Below, piece after piece: positions 45,775-55,358 of a stretch of DNA of 64,000 nucleotides. Source of the stretch: Ravibacter sp964559125 (GTDB taxonomy: Bacteria > Bacteroidota > Bacteroidia > Cytophagales > Spirosomataceae); assembly GCA_964559125.1 (NCBI GenBank), contig CAZLGW010000010.1, forward strand, positions 62,001-126,000, in the 5' to 3' direction. The notes below the pieces were generated by a model. It was not told the DNA's origin. It saw nothing but the letters and a program-made list of their open reading frames with translations, and did no database searches. Each line of letters opens with the position of its first letter. Within the stretch, counting starts at the first letter, position 1. Made by a program: the position numbers and the translations under genes.

Positions 45775-48700
45775 TTAGAATGTAACGTTCAGCTTCACCC
45801 CTACAGGAATCACGAGAGGATTAACGTTATAGCGCTCTATACCCTGCTTAAACTGCACACCTGCCTGTGCGCCTGCCTGTGCCTGATAGGCATTTTCCGG
45901 ATCGATATTGATCTTTGAAGCGGTCCAGAGAATAATATTACGGCTATAGACAGATATGTTTGCATCCTGTAGTTTCCATGCTTTCAGCAGGTTGGCAGGT
46001 AAACCGTAGGAAAGTGAAATCTCCCGCAGCTTGATATAAGAAGCGTCGAAAACCGTAGGCTGGATAAAATCCCAGGGGTTGACAGCCGCGTAGGGAACCG
46101 GCTGGGTGCCGGGTGTCCGGGCACCCGGGTTGATATTCTCTCCAAGGTTTTCTTCGTAGCGAACAACACCATCTGCACCGGTGTATTCATATACACCCGG
46201 TACGATGATCCCGCCATGCGGTAATACTACGCCATAAAACGTCGGGAATGAAGTATACTCAGGCGTCGGATAGCCCACCATCGGGAATACGTTCCCGTTG
46301 ATCTTGATCATGGTCTCCTGGTTTGCTTTCAGCCAGTCGGCCAGTTCCTTGTCCTTGCGACCGCCGGCATCGATCAGCCTGTCGAGCGCCAGTTGGGTCT
46401 GCCCGTTGCTCATCCCGTAGCGATACGTTTGCGAGACGAAATTCCCCCCGTTCCTCCAGTCGAGCGTAAAGGCAAGCCGGAAGCTTTTATAGGAGAAGGA
46501 ATTCTGCATCCCCATGATAAATTTGGGATTGAAATTACCCACCTTGTTCTTACTGGCCTGTCCTTCGGCGGCTACTTTATGCACAGCCCAGCCATAGGTC
46601 GGGTCACGCTGCAGCAAAGGCCATTGATAGTAGGGCGAGTTGGGGTCTGTTACTACCGCGATTTCGGGTCCGTAGATATCGCCTATATCCTCCCCTTTGT
46701 AAGTCCATGCACCGCCTTTGGCATCCTCCCAGAAGGTGAAGAACGGCATTTCATCGGGTAGCTCCATGATCCTGGTCCGGTTGCGGGTCCAGTTGAAGTT
46801 AACGTCCCAGTTAAAGTCGCCTCTCTGTACCGGGCTTCCTCCCAGTGTAAGCTCAACCCCACGGCTTCTCAGCAATCCTGCGTTGATATTCTGCACAACA
46901 TAGCCGGTCGACGGCGCGATGGACGTACCGAAAATCTGGTTGCGATTGTCGACCACATAGGCGGTCACCGAGAAATTCAGCCTGTTCCTGAACAAGGCGC
47001 CATCTATCCCACCTTCGTAAGAAGTCGCTATTTCAGGCTTCAATTGTGAGTTCAGGAGCACGGCAGAGGTAGAGAAGCGGGGCACATCGCCCCATGCACC
47101 GGCATTACCGAGCACCTGCTGCAGCTGGTAAGCACCGGCATCATTACCTACCTGGGCATAATTCGCCCTCAGCTTCAAAAGGTTGACTTCGTTTGAAAGA
47201 TTAAGGAATTCGTTGGCCAGTACGCTCAATGAAACCGAAGGATAGAAGTACGGTGCCGCATCCGGAAGGGTGCTGGACCAGTCGTTCCGGCCGGTGACAT
47301 CGAGGTAAACGATATCTTTGAATCCGAAAGTTGCCATCCCGTACAAACTGTTGACTCCTCTTTTGAAGCGGCTGTTCGAATAATTGAGGTTCGCCGGCAA
47401 TATATTGTCAATCGTGTACAGCTCCGGAACGATCAGACCCGCCTGGCCCTTGGACCCGGCATAGGAATTACTGCCTTCCTGGTATCTCATATTCCCTCCG
47501 AAAGAGGCGGAAAGGCTGAAATCGGAGATGTTTTTCTTATAGGTTGCCAGGAAGTCGACATTGCTCTCGAAGTTCTTGATGTTCATCAATCCATACACCC
47601 CTCTCGCATCGTCGGTATAGCTGTTGGCTATTTTGGTTTCTCTCCGCTCGCTGTAGGTATCGAGTCCGTATCTAGCCATAAAGCTGAGATCGGAAGTTAT
47701 CTGCCAGTCAGCCTTTACATTTCCATACAGCCTGTCGCGCTCGAAGCTGTTGTTGACCTCATAGGCAAGGAAGTACGGGTTGTTTGTTCCAGGAATGGCA
47801 GTCAGCTGTGTCCAATGCCCGTCGGGAGTAGGTTGCTTGTAGTCCCTGAATTGGGTGAGATCGATGTGAGGAGACATATTATAGGCCCACTGCAGCGGGT
47901 TGGTCCCGCGTTCGGTCGCCGGCCTGTTATTGGAATTGTTACGGCTGAAATCCAGGTTTGTGCTCAGGTTCAGCTTTTTAGAGACCTTCACACCCGAATT
48001 GATATTGAGCGTATTCCGGTAAAGATCAGAATTGGGGATCATACCCTTATGCGTCATATTGGCATAAGAAATACGGTAGTTGTAATTCTGAGAGCTGTTG
48101 GCAACCGAAACGCCGTTGGTAGTCGTAATGGCCGTTCTGACAAAATTTTTGACATTGTTCGGGTAAGATACAAGCGGGGTAGGAATCCTTTTCCCATTCT
48201 CGTCAAGCGGGCTGCTCCATTGCGGAGCTTCATACCCTTTATCAAGCTCAGCACCGAAAAGGGCACCTACTTCTTCCTGGATAAGGCTTCCAAGCGGGTT
48301 GGTAAGCGGGTTCCCGGAAACACTCTGCGGAATGGCCGAGTACTGACCGGGGCCAAACTTGGAGTGCCATCTCAGGAATTTATAAGGCTTGTCAAAAACA
48401 GTATTGGAGGTAACGCTTACCGTCATCTTATCCACTCCCTGTCCGCTCTTGGTTGTGATCAGCACGACCCCGTTACCGGCCCGCGACCCGTAAAGGGCGG
48501 CAGCGCTCGCTCCTTTCAGCACCGTTACATTGGCAATATCCTCAGGGTTAAGGCTGGAGATCGCGTTTCCGTAATCCACGCGGTTGTCGTTCCCGATCTG
48601 GGTAACGTTATTGAGCGTATTGGCTACAGGCACACCATCGATCACGAACAAAGGCTGGTTGTCATTGTTAAGCGAGGTAGCCCCCCTGATCACCATGCTG

Positions 48701-49275
48701 ACCGAGGAGCCCGTGCCGCCGGTCTGGTTGATCGTAACGCCGGCCACTTTCCCTGCCATGGCGTTCAATACGTTCTCCTGCGATACACGGACAAACTCCT
48801 TTCCGTCAACCTTCGCTATCGAATACCCCAGGCTTCTTTCCTCTCTTTTGATACCTAAAGCGGTCACGACGGCCTCCTGAAGCATTTCAGCGCTTTCCAC
48901 CATGGTGATATCCAGTATATCCCGGTTGCCTACCGTCACTTCCTGGGTTTCGTAACCGATATAGGAGATCACAAGCACCTGGTCCGGACTGTCGCCGATG
49001 CGCAAAGTAAAATTACCTGCCGCATCGGTAGTCGTCCCGGTCTGGGTCCCTTTAAGGAGAATACTGACTCCCGGAAGCCCCGAACCCTCGGTGTCGGAAA
49101 TGATCCGTCCCCTGATATTGCGGTCAGCCGCCTGCTCCCCCGACAGGTGTACAGGATTCCGGGTCTTCGTTGCACCGGCAGTTACCGGCACCATGGCTAA
49201 AATCCCCATACCTATGGGAACGGCAGCCCCCAGGCAGATACGGAATAATCTTAGGTTGATAGATTTTCTTTTCAT
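45775..49275 (-). CDS. SusC/RagA-family TonB-linked outer-membrane transporter
   Basis: From the ATG at 49275 the product has 1166 residues with a signal peptide (MKRKSINLRLFRICLGAAVP...). After it comes a carboxypeptidase-D-like regulatory domain (RGRIISDTEGSGLPGVSILLKGTQTGTTTDAAGNFTL). The SusC plug follows (VVTALGIKREERSLGYSIAKVDGKEF, GSRAGNGVVLITTKSG), then the 22-strand barrel, ending in VIPVGVKLNVTF. No STN domain lies before the regulatory domain, so classical ECF/anti-sigma sensing through it is unlikely. It pairs with the downstream SusD protein, and a -7 promoter box lies just before the gene. Confidence 0.95.
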   Translation of the reverse strand: MKRKSINLRLFRICLGAAVPIGMGILAMVPVTAGATKTRNPVHLSGEQAADRNIRGRIISDTEGSGLPGVSILLKGTQTGTTTDAAGNFTLRIGDSPDQVLVISYIGYETQEVTVGNRDILDITMVESAEMLQEAVVTALGIKREERSLGYSIAKVDGKEFVRVSQENVLNAMAGKVAGVTINQTGGTGSSVSMVIRGATSLNNDNQPLFVIDGVPVANTLNNVTQIGNDNRVDYGNAISSLNPEDIANVTVLKGASAAALYGSRAGNGVVLITTKSGQGVDKMTVSVTSNTVFDKPYKFLRWHSKFGPGQYSAIPQSVSGNPLTNPLGSLIQEEVGALFGAELDKGYEAPQWSSPLDENGKRIPTPLVSYPNNVKNFVRTAITTTNGVSVANSSQNYNYRISYANMTHKGMIPNSDLYRNTLNINSGVKVSKKLNLSTNLDFSRNNSNNRPATERGTNPLQWAYNMSPHIDLTQFRDYKQPTPDGHWTQLTAIPGTNNPYFLAYEVNNSFERDRLYGNVKADWQITSDLSFMARYGLDTYSERRETKIANSYTDDARGVYGLMNIKNFESNVDFLATYKKNISDFSLSASFGGNMRYQEGSNSYAGSKGQAGLIVPELYTIDNILPANLNYSNSRFKRGVNSLYGMATFGFKDIVYLDVTGRNDWSSTLPDAAPYFYPSVSLSVLANEFLNLSNEVNLLKLRANYAQVGNDAGAYQLQQVLGNAGAWGDVPRFSTSAVLLNSQLKPEIATSYEGGIDGALFRNRLNFSVTAYVVDNRNQIFGTSIAPSTGYVVQNINAGLLRSRGVELTLGGSPVQRGDFNWDVNFNWTRNRTRIMELPDEMPFFTFWEDAKGGAWTYKGEDIGDIYGPEIAVVTDPNSPYYQWPLLQRDPTYGWAVHKVAAEGQASKNKVGNFNPKFIMGMQNSFSYKSFRLAFTLDWRNGGNFVSQTYRYGMSNGQTQLALDRLIDAGGRKDKELADWLKANQETMIKINGNVFPMVGYPTPEYTSFPTFYGVVLPHGGIIVPGVYEYTGADGVVRYEENLGENINPGARTPGTQPVPYAAVNPWDFIQPTVFDASYIKLREISLSYGLPANLLKAWKLQDANISVYSRNIILWTASKINIDPENAYQAQAGAQAGVQFKQGIERYNVNPLVIPVGVKLNVTF

Positions 49276-49619
49276 AAAGAACAGGTTTTTTAGCAAAAAT
49301 AGGGAATACTCATTGTTATGTTTGCATACTATTTTAAGCGTAAAAAATACAGTACTTTTTCAGGTATGTTTACACTACTCGATAAGACTAAAGAAAGGCT
49401 ACTCATCAGCAAAAAAATTTCAGAAGGACTAAATAAGCTATTTTCAGCACGGAATAAAGGAATATCCGCTAAACACGGAACTCCGTAGAGGCAGATGAAA
49501 AGAATGATGAATAGAAAATTCCAGATTATCACGATATTACGAGTATGGTTTTTACCGGCTCCGGATTACTTAAACCAGAAACTTATTCTTCTTAATTTAC
49601 ATTATTTAATATATAGTAT
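49276..49619. other. 344-bp divergent promoter region between susC and the BNR-4 gene
   Basis: No gene is visible. The left end holds the susC -7 box at 49294-49301; the rest is AT-rich without clear palindromes. A short hydrophobic frame at about 49495-49692 runs into the BNR-4 gene and is probably not coding. The plus-strand promoter of the BNR-4 gene could not be picked out. Confidence 0.5.
49294..49301 (-). promoter_or_regulatory. -7 promoter element of susC
   Basis: TATTTTTG on the minus strand matches TAnnTTTG and is followed by the ATG 18 bases later, so the 5' leader would be very short. No matching -33 TTTG is evident upstream. Confidence 0.45.
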
Positions 49620-50924
49620 ATGCCTTATTTCCGGTATTTCCTTTATTTACTTTTTATTCTTCCCGCTGCCGGCCAGGCACAGGTTAAGCTGACTGACGAC
49701 GGCGCCTGGTGCTGGTTCAGCGATCCCCGTGCCGCTTATTGGCATCCGGGCAAAAATGTGATCGTGACCGGGTGGGTAACGAAAGACGGCAGCGTGGAAG
49801 CCGCTTCGCTTGACCTCAAAACCGGCAGGACGGAAAAGACAACCCTCTATTCGAAACTCGAGGTGGACGATCACGACAATCCGGCTTTCCTCGCTTTACC
49901 CGACGGCAACATGCTGGCTATGTATACCTGGCACGGCGGAAAAAAGAGCGCCCAGGGAGTTATACAAAATACTACCCTCACCCCGGGAGATATAAAGAGC
50001 TTTGGGAAGCCTTTCGTTTTTCTTCCGAAAACGGAAGAGCTGGTCAGGACTTTTGTCAGGGAGACCTATACCTATGCCAATCCTTTCATGCTGAGCCGTG
50101 AGCATAACAGGATCTACTGCTTCGGAAGGTGGATCGGGTTCAAGCCCAATGTGATCACTTCGGAAGACGGGGGCAAAACATGGTCGGACCCGAAGGTGGT
50201 GATCACTTCCAAAGATCTTGACCTCAACAACAGGCCTTATGTGAAGTACTATTCCGACGGGATTTCGAAGATACATATGATTTTTACGGACGGGCACCCC
50301 GCTGTGGAGCCTCTCAACTCGGTTTACTATTGCTATTATGAGAACGGGGCTTTCTGGCGTGCAGACGGAAGCCGGATCTGTACCACCGGCGAGCTTCCTT
50401 TCCATCCTTCAGACGCCAGCGTTGTTTACAGAGCATCGGAAGAAACCGGCAAAGCCTGGATTTTCGACGTCACGGTAGACAAGGGCAGGCCGGTAGTAGC
50501 CTATACCCGCTACCCGACCGACACCCTGCACCATTATTACTATGCCCGCTATGAAGACGGCGCCTGGCATCACGATAAGGTTATCGAATCAGGCAAATGG
50601 TTCCCGCAGACAAAACCGGGCGGAAAGGAACGCGAAGTCAATTATTCGGGAGGAATGACCTTCGATCCATCAGACCCTTGCGTGGTGTACCTCTCTCACC
50701 AGGTCGACGGTCGCTTCGAGATCAGCAAAGCCGCAAGGGAACGTAATGGAAGCAGCTGGAAGATAACACCCGTCACCCGGAATTCAGAATTCGACAACGT
50801 TCGCCCGTTTATCCCCAGATTCCGGAAAAAAGGAGAAAAAAAAGTCCTGCTATGGATGCAGAACAGGAAATACATCCATTATACCGACTATGATACGAGT
50901 ATTATGTATAAGATTATAAAGTAA
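49620..50924 (+). CDS. BNR-4-type beta-propeller secreted protein
   Basis: This 434-residue protein has a signal peptide (MPYFRYFLYLLFILPAAGQAQ). It shows the seven-bladed BNR-4 pattern: DDGAWCWFSDPRAAYWHPGK, DDHDNPAFLALPDGNMLAMYTWHG, and NRIYCFGRWIGFKPNVITSEDGGKTWSDP with the Asp-box SxDGGKTW. Also visible are PSDPCVVYLSHQ and FIPRFRKKGEKKVLLWMQ. The family includes some ulvan lyases (PL25) and other glycan-active proteins, so a carbohydrate role is likely but not proven. It starts the plus-strand operon next to susC, with the ceramidase-like gene 25 bp downstream. Confidence 0.8.
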   Translation: MPYFRYFLYLLFILPAAGQAQVKLTDDGAWCWFSDPRAAYWHPGKNVIVTGWVTKDGSVEAASLDLKTGRTEKTTLYSKLEVDDHDNPAFLALPDGNMLAMYTWHGGKKSAQGVIQNTTLTPGDIKSFGKPFVFLPKTEELVRTFVRETYTYANPFMLSREHNRIYCFGRWIGFKPNVITSEDGGKTWSDPKVVITSKDLDLNNRPYVKYYSDGISKIHMIFTDGHPAVEPLNSVYYCYYENGAFWRADGSRICTTGELPFHPSDASVVYRASEETGKAWIFDVTVDKGRPVVAYTRYPTDTLHHYYYARYEDGAWHHDKVIESGKWFPQTKPGGKEREVNYSGGMTFDPSDPCVVYLSHQVDGRFEISKAARERNGSSWKITPVTRNSEFDNVRPFIPRFRKKGEKKVLLWMQNRKYIHYTDYDTSIMYKIIK

Positions 50925-50949
50925 TAATAAGTAACCTAATACCCCTTAC

Positions 50950-52302
50950 ATGAAATTCATCTCCTTAACCTTCCTGTTAAGCTGCTTTCTGACAGCGGGG
51001 GCCTCCGACTGGAAAATAGGCCTCGGGAAACGAAATATAACCCCCTCCGAACCGATCAGGATGGGAGGCTACGCTGCCAGGAACCGTCCTTCCGATAAGG
51101 ATGCCAACCTTACGGACCTATGGGTAAAGGCTATTTCGTTTACAGATCCTAAGGGCAACAGATCGGTGCTGGTTTGTGCCGACATCATCCGGTTTCCGAA
51201 ATTCATCACCGATTCGATTCGGCGGCAGGCACAGGAACGATATGGCCTGAAGAAGGAGCAGATCGTGCTGAACGGCTCGCACACACATTCAGGGCCGGAA
51301 GTCGATGTGAATAAACTGAAGTATATGGCAACCCCGGAGGAACTGGGAGTAGTAGCCGCCTTCTCGCAAACGCTGATCCGCCAGACGGTCGAAGCTATCG
51401 GCGAATCGCTGGAGCGTCCTTTCGATGCGGTCATTGCATCGGGCAATGGGACATCCCGGTTTGCAGTTAACCGGAGAAATAACCGTGAAGGTGATATTGA
51501 AAAGCTTTCGGAGCTGAAAGGCCCGGTCGATCATAGCGTACCTGTGATCAGGGTAACCGACAAAAGCGGCCGGGTCAAGGCCATCCTGTTCGGATACGCA
51601 TGCCACCCTACGGTGCTTTCCGGATACGAGATTTCGGGCGACTACCCTGCCTATGCCCAGGAAAGTCTCGAAGAAAAATTTCCCGGGGCGCAGGCTATGT
51701 TTTTCATAGGGGCCGCCGGCGACCAGAACCCGCTTCCCAGGCGTAGCATACCGCTGGCTATAAAATACGGCCGTGAACTGGCCCTCGCCGTAGAAACGGC
51801 TATAAAGAGTCCCATGCGGGAGCTTACCCCCAGCCTCTCTTTTTCATATAATGAGATAGACCTCAGGTTTGCAAAACCCGCGCCGGGGATAAAAGAGCTG
51901 CAGGCTATTGCAGCCGATACCGTCAGAAATCCCAACTGGATCGTAAGCCAGGCCAAAGTGCTTGCCGGCCAGCTTGCTGCCGGAAGATCTCCCGGAAGCT
52001 CCTACCCCTATCCGGTACAGGTATGGACGCTCGGCCAGTTGCCAATGGTCATGCTGGGCGGCGAGATCGTGGTCGAATACTCATTGAGAATAAAGGAAAT
52101 GCTAGGAAGAGAAACTATTGTAATGGGCTACAGCAATGACCAGATGTCGTATATTCCTTCTCATAAAGTACTGAAAGAAGGCGGGTATGAAGGAGAGCGG
52201 TCGGCGGTTTTTACGACTCCCTGGCACGACGAAACGGAGAAGGATATACTGGAAGAAGTGAAAAGGCAGGCGCAACTACTGAAACCGGTGGTTGGCAACT
52301 GA
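50950..52302 (+). CDS. Ceramidase-like secreted hydrolase with Ser-to-Asn change
   Basis: This 450-residue protein has a signal peptide (MKFISLTFLLSCFLTAGASD). Zinc-site motifs of neutral ceramidases are kept: GSHTHSGPE (His 111, His 113), YACHPTVLSG (His 219), LGGEIVVEYS and YSNDQMSYIPS. The motif that normally carries the nucleophile (GDVSPN or GNLSPN) reads AAGDQNPLPRR, with Asn 260 in the Ser place. It follows the BNR-4 gene by 25 bp. It may act on a different amide or ester, or by a zinc-water mechanism. Ceramide is not a safe call for the substrate. Confidence 0.85.
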   Translation: MKFISLTFLLSCFLTAGASDWKIGLGKRNITPSEPIRMGGYAARNRPSDKDANLTDLWVKAISFTDPKGNRSVLVCADIIRFPKFITDSIRRQAQERYGLKKEQIVLNGSHTHSGPEVDVNKLKYMATPEELGVVAAFSQTLIRQTVEAIGESLERPFDAVIASGNGTSRFAVNRRNNREGDIEKLSELKGPVDHSVPVIRVTDKSGRVKAILFGYACHPTVLSGYEISGDYPAYAQESLEEKFPGAQAMFFIGAAGDQNPLPRRSIPLAIKYGRELALAVETAIKSPMRELTPSLSFSYNEIDLRFAKPAPGIKELQAIAADTVRNPNWIVSQAKVLAGQLAAGRSPGSSYPYPVQVWTLGQLPMVMLGGEIVVEYSLRIKEMLGRETIVMGYSNDQMSYIPSHKVLKEGGYEGERSAVFTTPWHDETEKDILEEVKRQAQLLKPVVGN

Positions 52303-52462
52303 TCCGATCAGTAAAATAAATATTAAAATAATCATATAAAAAACTGCAATTTATTCACTAATAAAGATAATAGTAACAATAAAATACTATTTTGTTAATC
52401 CCCTCTCCTTCCGATACCTTTCCCTGTTTCCAAAAACTTTTGACAATGATTATTTGTTAAAA

Positions 52463-52494
52463 TTTGGATAATAAAACATAAACATCTACTTTAG
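52463..52494 (+). promoter_or_regulatory. Bacteroidota promoter of the Tat-DegT operon
   Basis: TTTG (52463-52466), 20 bases, then TACTTTAG (52487-52494), one base from TAnnTTTG. Transcription would start near 52500, at the edge of the palindrome at 52502-52521, 54 bp before the ATG. Confidence 0.65.
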
Positions 52495-52501
52495 CTTAAG
52501 A

Positions 52502-52521
52502 TTCCGGGTACGTACCCGGAA
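52502..52521. promoter_or_regulatory. 20-bp perfect palindrome at the operon start (possible operator)
   Basis: TTCCGGGTACGTACCCGGAA is an exact palindrome placed directly at the predicted transcription start of the operon. A dimeric repressor or activator could bind it, or it could fold at the 5' end of the mRNA. It stands out as GC-rich in an AT-rich gap. Confidence 0.6.
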
Positions 52522-52553
52522 ATTATCTAAACATCTATTCTGACCAATTTATC

Positions 52554-53948
52554 ATGGCGACTAATAAGCAATCGAGACGAGACTTCCTGATTAGAAATGC
52601 GGCCGGCGGGCTTGGCGCTATCCTGGCTCCATCTATCGTTGCTGCGGAGGGGCTTTCAAACAAAACGAACCTGGCCTCCACCCTGTCACAAAAACCGGCT
52701 ATCCTGGGCGGTACGCCGGCCTGGTCTGCTCAAAGGTGGCCTAAATGGCCGCGTTGGATACCTGAAACCGATGAACCGAGAGTATTGGAAGTGCTGAGGA
52801 GCGGAGTCTGGTCACGTGCCGGGGTTGTCACCGAATTCGAGAAAGTATGGGGAGATGCAATTGGGACCAAAAGATGTATTGCTGTGGTAAACGGAACCAA
52901 CGCGCTGGTAACCGCCCTCTCCCAGTTCGGGGTAGGCGCAGGTGACGAAGTACTGGTTCCTCCGTATACGTTTATATCTACCGTTACCTCTGTTCTGAGC
53001 AATAATGCCATACCTGTTTTTGTAGATATCGATCCGCTGACCTACCAGATGGACCCGGCAAAAATAGAAGAAAAGATAACCTCCAGGACAAAGGTGATCA
53101 TGCCGGTCCATATCATGGGCCTTCCCGTGGATATGAAAAGGATCAATGCCATTGCCAAAAAACATAACCTGATCGTAATAGAAGATGCCTGCCAGGCTCA
53201 TTTCGCCGAAATCGACGGAAAAAGAGTAGGTTCACTGGGAGACGCCGGTTGTTTCAGCTTCCAGAATTCGAAGAACCTGCCCATCGGGGAAGGCGGGGCA
53301 ATCGTATCCGATAACGACAACTTCATAGACAAGTGCTTCTCCTATACCAACCTGGGGCTTCCTTATGGCTCGGTAGCCGGGACAATCGGGACGGGCAGCA
53401 TCAGGCAGGGTACCAAAATACGCTTCTCCGAATACCAGGCCGCAGTAGGGTTGGCACTTTTCAAACGTCTCGACCAGGAAACTACTATCCGCAACCAGAA
53501 CGCTGCTTATCTGAGCAGCCTCGTAAAAGATATTCCGGGTATAGTGCCCCAGAAAGCCTATCCGGATACTACCCGCAGCGCATTTCACTTATACGCCTTC
53601 AGGTATAAAGCCGATGATTTCAAGGGACTGAGCCGTAATGATTTCATGAAAGCGCTCAGAGCCGAGGGGGTTCCCTGTTCTTCAGGATACACTCCTCTGA
53701 ACACCCAGCCTTACCTGGCCCAGACATTTGAAACGCAAACCTACCGGAAGATCTATTCGAAGAAAGAGCTGGACATCAATACCTACAATAAAAATAACCG
53801 CTGCCCTGAAAACGATAAGTTGTGCGACGAAGCGGTATGGTTTACCCAGAATATGCTCCTGGCAGAAAAAAGCGATATGGAATACATTGCGGCTGCTGTC
53901 AAAAAGACGTATGACAACGCAGATAAACTAAAAGCATCTTTGAAATAA
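52554..53948 (+). CDS. Tat-exported DegT-family aminotransferase
   Basis: This 464-residue PLP enzyme is a paralogue of the one at 37843-39057. Its N-terminus has a twin-arginine signal: SRRDFLIRN followed by a hydrophobic stretch ending near Ala 31 (IVAAEG). It should therefore fold with its cofactor in the cytoplasm and be exported to the periplasm. Active-site features are present: EDACQAHFAEIDG (Asp 211), FSFQNSKNLPIGEGG (Schiff-base Lys 240), and GDEVLVPPYTFIS. An extracytoplasmic aminotransferase is unusual. The stop TAA overlaps the next ATG by one base (TAATG), so translation is coupled to the ceramidase-like gene. Confidence 0.88.
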   Translation: MATNKQSRRDFLIRNAAGGLGAILAPSIVAAEGLSNKTNLASTLSQKPAILGGTPAWSAQRWPKWPRWIPETDEPRVLEVLRSGVWSRAGVVTEFEKVWGDAIGTKRCIAVVNGTNALVTALSQFGVGAGDEVLVPPYTFISTVTSVLSNNAIPVFVDIDPLTYQMDPAKIEEKITSRTKVIMPVHIMGLPVDMKRINAIAKKHNLIVIEDACQAHFAEIDGKRVGSLGDAGCFSFQNSKNLPIGEGGAIVSDNDNFIDKCFSYTNLGLPYGSVAGTIGTGSIRQGTKIRFSEYQAAVGLALFKRLDQETTIRNQNAAYLSSLVKDIPGIVPQKAYPDTTRSAFHLYAFRYKADDFKGLSRNDFMKALRAEGVPCSSGYTPLNTQPYLAQTFETQTYRKIYSKKELDINTYNKNNRCPENDKLCDEAVWFTQNMLLAEKSDMEYIAAAVKKTYDNADKLKASLK

Positions 53949-55303
53949 TGAGGTCATTCTACCTTCTGTTTTTTGCGCTGACAGCATTCTTTCCGCCCGT
54001 TTTGCATGCGCAGAGCGGGTGGAAAGCCGGGCTTGCCCGGACGAAGATCACGCCTTCCGAAAACATGTGGATGGCGGGTTACGGGTTCAGGACCAAGCCC
54101 TCTGAGGGGACCGGGCAGGAACTCTGGGGGAAGGCGCTTGCACTGGAGGATGCCAGGGGAAACAAGTCGCTGTTCATCTCTACCGACATCCTGGGGTTTT
54201 CAAAGGAAGTGTCGGATAACGTACGCAGGTACCTGCAGGAGAAGCACGGATTGTCGAAAGCCCAGGTGATCTTAAGCTCCTCGCATACCCATTCGGGGCC
54301 GGTTCTATCAAATGCATTGGTCGATATTTACCCGCTGACAGCCGGTGAAGACGCTAAAATCGTCCGTTATACGGCTTTTTTCGAAAAGGAGATCATTAAG
54401 ATCAGCGAACAGGCGCTGAAGGCGCTGAAGCCCGTCAGAATAGAGACCGAAAGCGGCATGGCACGCTTTGCAGTAAACCGCAGGAATAACGAGGAGGCGA
54501 AAATTCCGGAACTGTTCGAACTGAACGGGCCCAGCGATTATTCGGTGCCCGTCGTGAAAGTTTCAAATCCGGACAACAGCATTGCCGCGATCCTGTTCGG
54601 CTATGCCTGTCATTCTACGGTACTGAACGAGTACAAATGGTCGGGCGATTACCCGGGCTATGCCCAGGCGGAGCTGGAAAAGCAATATCCGGGTGCTATG
54701 GCCCTGTTTTTTCTCGGCTCGGCGGGCGATCAGAACCCGATGCCGCGGCGGGGAGTTACCAAGGCGCAGCAATACGGGAAAGACCTGGCCAATGCAGTAA
54801 CCAGGGTGCTGGAAGAACCGATGAGAACACTCGCTCCCACCCTGTCGGTTGCCTACGATGAAGTCGATTTAAAGTTTATGCCTGCTCCTTCAAAGGATCA
54901 GCTGGAAAAGATGGTCCGGGAGAAATCGGGTTACGAAAAAAGCTGGGCGACACGAATGCTGGAAAAGGCAAAGAAAAATGAGCCCTTTATGACCTCCTAC
55001 CCTTATCCTGTACAGGTATGGATGATAGGAGATCAGCCGGTTTTCAGCCTGGGAGGTGAAGTAACCATCGAATACACCGTCAAGCTCAAGCATATGTTCG
55101 GCAACAACGTCTACGTAGCGGCCTATACCAACGATGTAATGGGCTACATTCCTTCGCTTAAAGTCCTGAGAGAAGGGCGCTATGAAGGAGAGACCTCGCA
55201 GATGGTCTACGGCCTGCCTTCGAAGTGGCAGCCTTCCATCGAATCGGATATATTGGACAAAGCTTTCGAGCTGGGCACTAAAGTCGGGCTGACCATGAAA
55301 TAA
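53948..55303 (+). CDS. Ceramidase-like secreted hydrolase with Ser-to-Asn change (third copy)
   Basis: This 451-residue paralogue of the 50950 protein has a signal peptide (MRSFYLLFFALTAFFPPVLHAQ). The zinc motifs SSHTHSGPVL, YACHSTVLNE, LGGEVTIEYT and YTNDVMGYIPS are kept. The nucleophile motif reads GSAGDQNPMPRR, again Asn for Ser. The start is shared with the end of the Tat-DegT gene (TAATG), a strong sign of one operon and matched expression. The substrate is unknown. Confidence 0.85.
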   Translation: MRSFYLLFFALTAFFPPVLHAQSGWKAGLARTKITPSENMWMAGYGFRTKPSEGTGQELWGKALALEDARGNKSLFISTDILGFSKEVSDNVRRYLQEKHGLSKAQVILSSSHTHSGPVLSNALVDIYPLTAGEDAKIVRYTAFFEKEIIKISEQALKALKPVRIETESGMARFAVNRRNNEEAKIPELFELNGPSDYSVPVVKVSNPDNSIAAILFGYACHSTVLNEYKWSGDYPGYAQAELEKQYPGAMALFFLGSAGDQNPMPRRGVTKAQQYGKDLANAVTRVLEEPMRTLAPTLSVAYDEVDLKFMPAPSKDQLEKMVREKSGYEKSWATRMLEKAKKNEPFMTSYPYPVQVWMIGDQPVFSLGGEVTIEYTVKLKHMFGNNVYVAAYTNDVMGYIPSLKVLREGRYEGETSQMVYGLPSKWQPSIESDILDKAFELGTKVGLTMK

Positions 55304-55358
55304 CAAAACCGACCGGCATCAATAAAGTAAGAAAAGCTCCTGGTTAACATAAAACGGC

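Noticed and set aside
47815..48858. Long plus-strand frame of 347 codons opposite susC
   Set aside because: Antisense shadow of the susC plug and barrel region; no recognisable domain and no promoter or ribosome-binding site.
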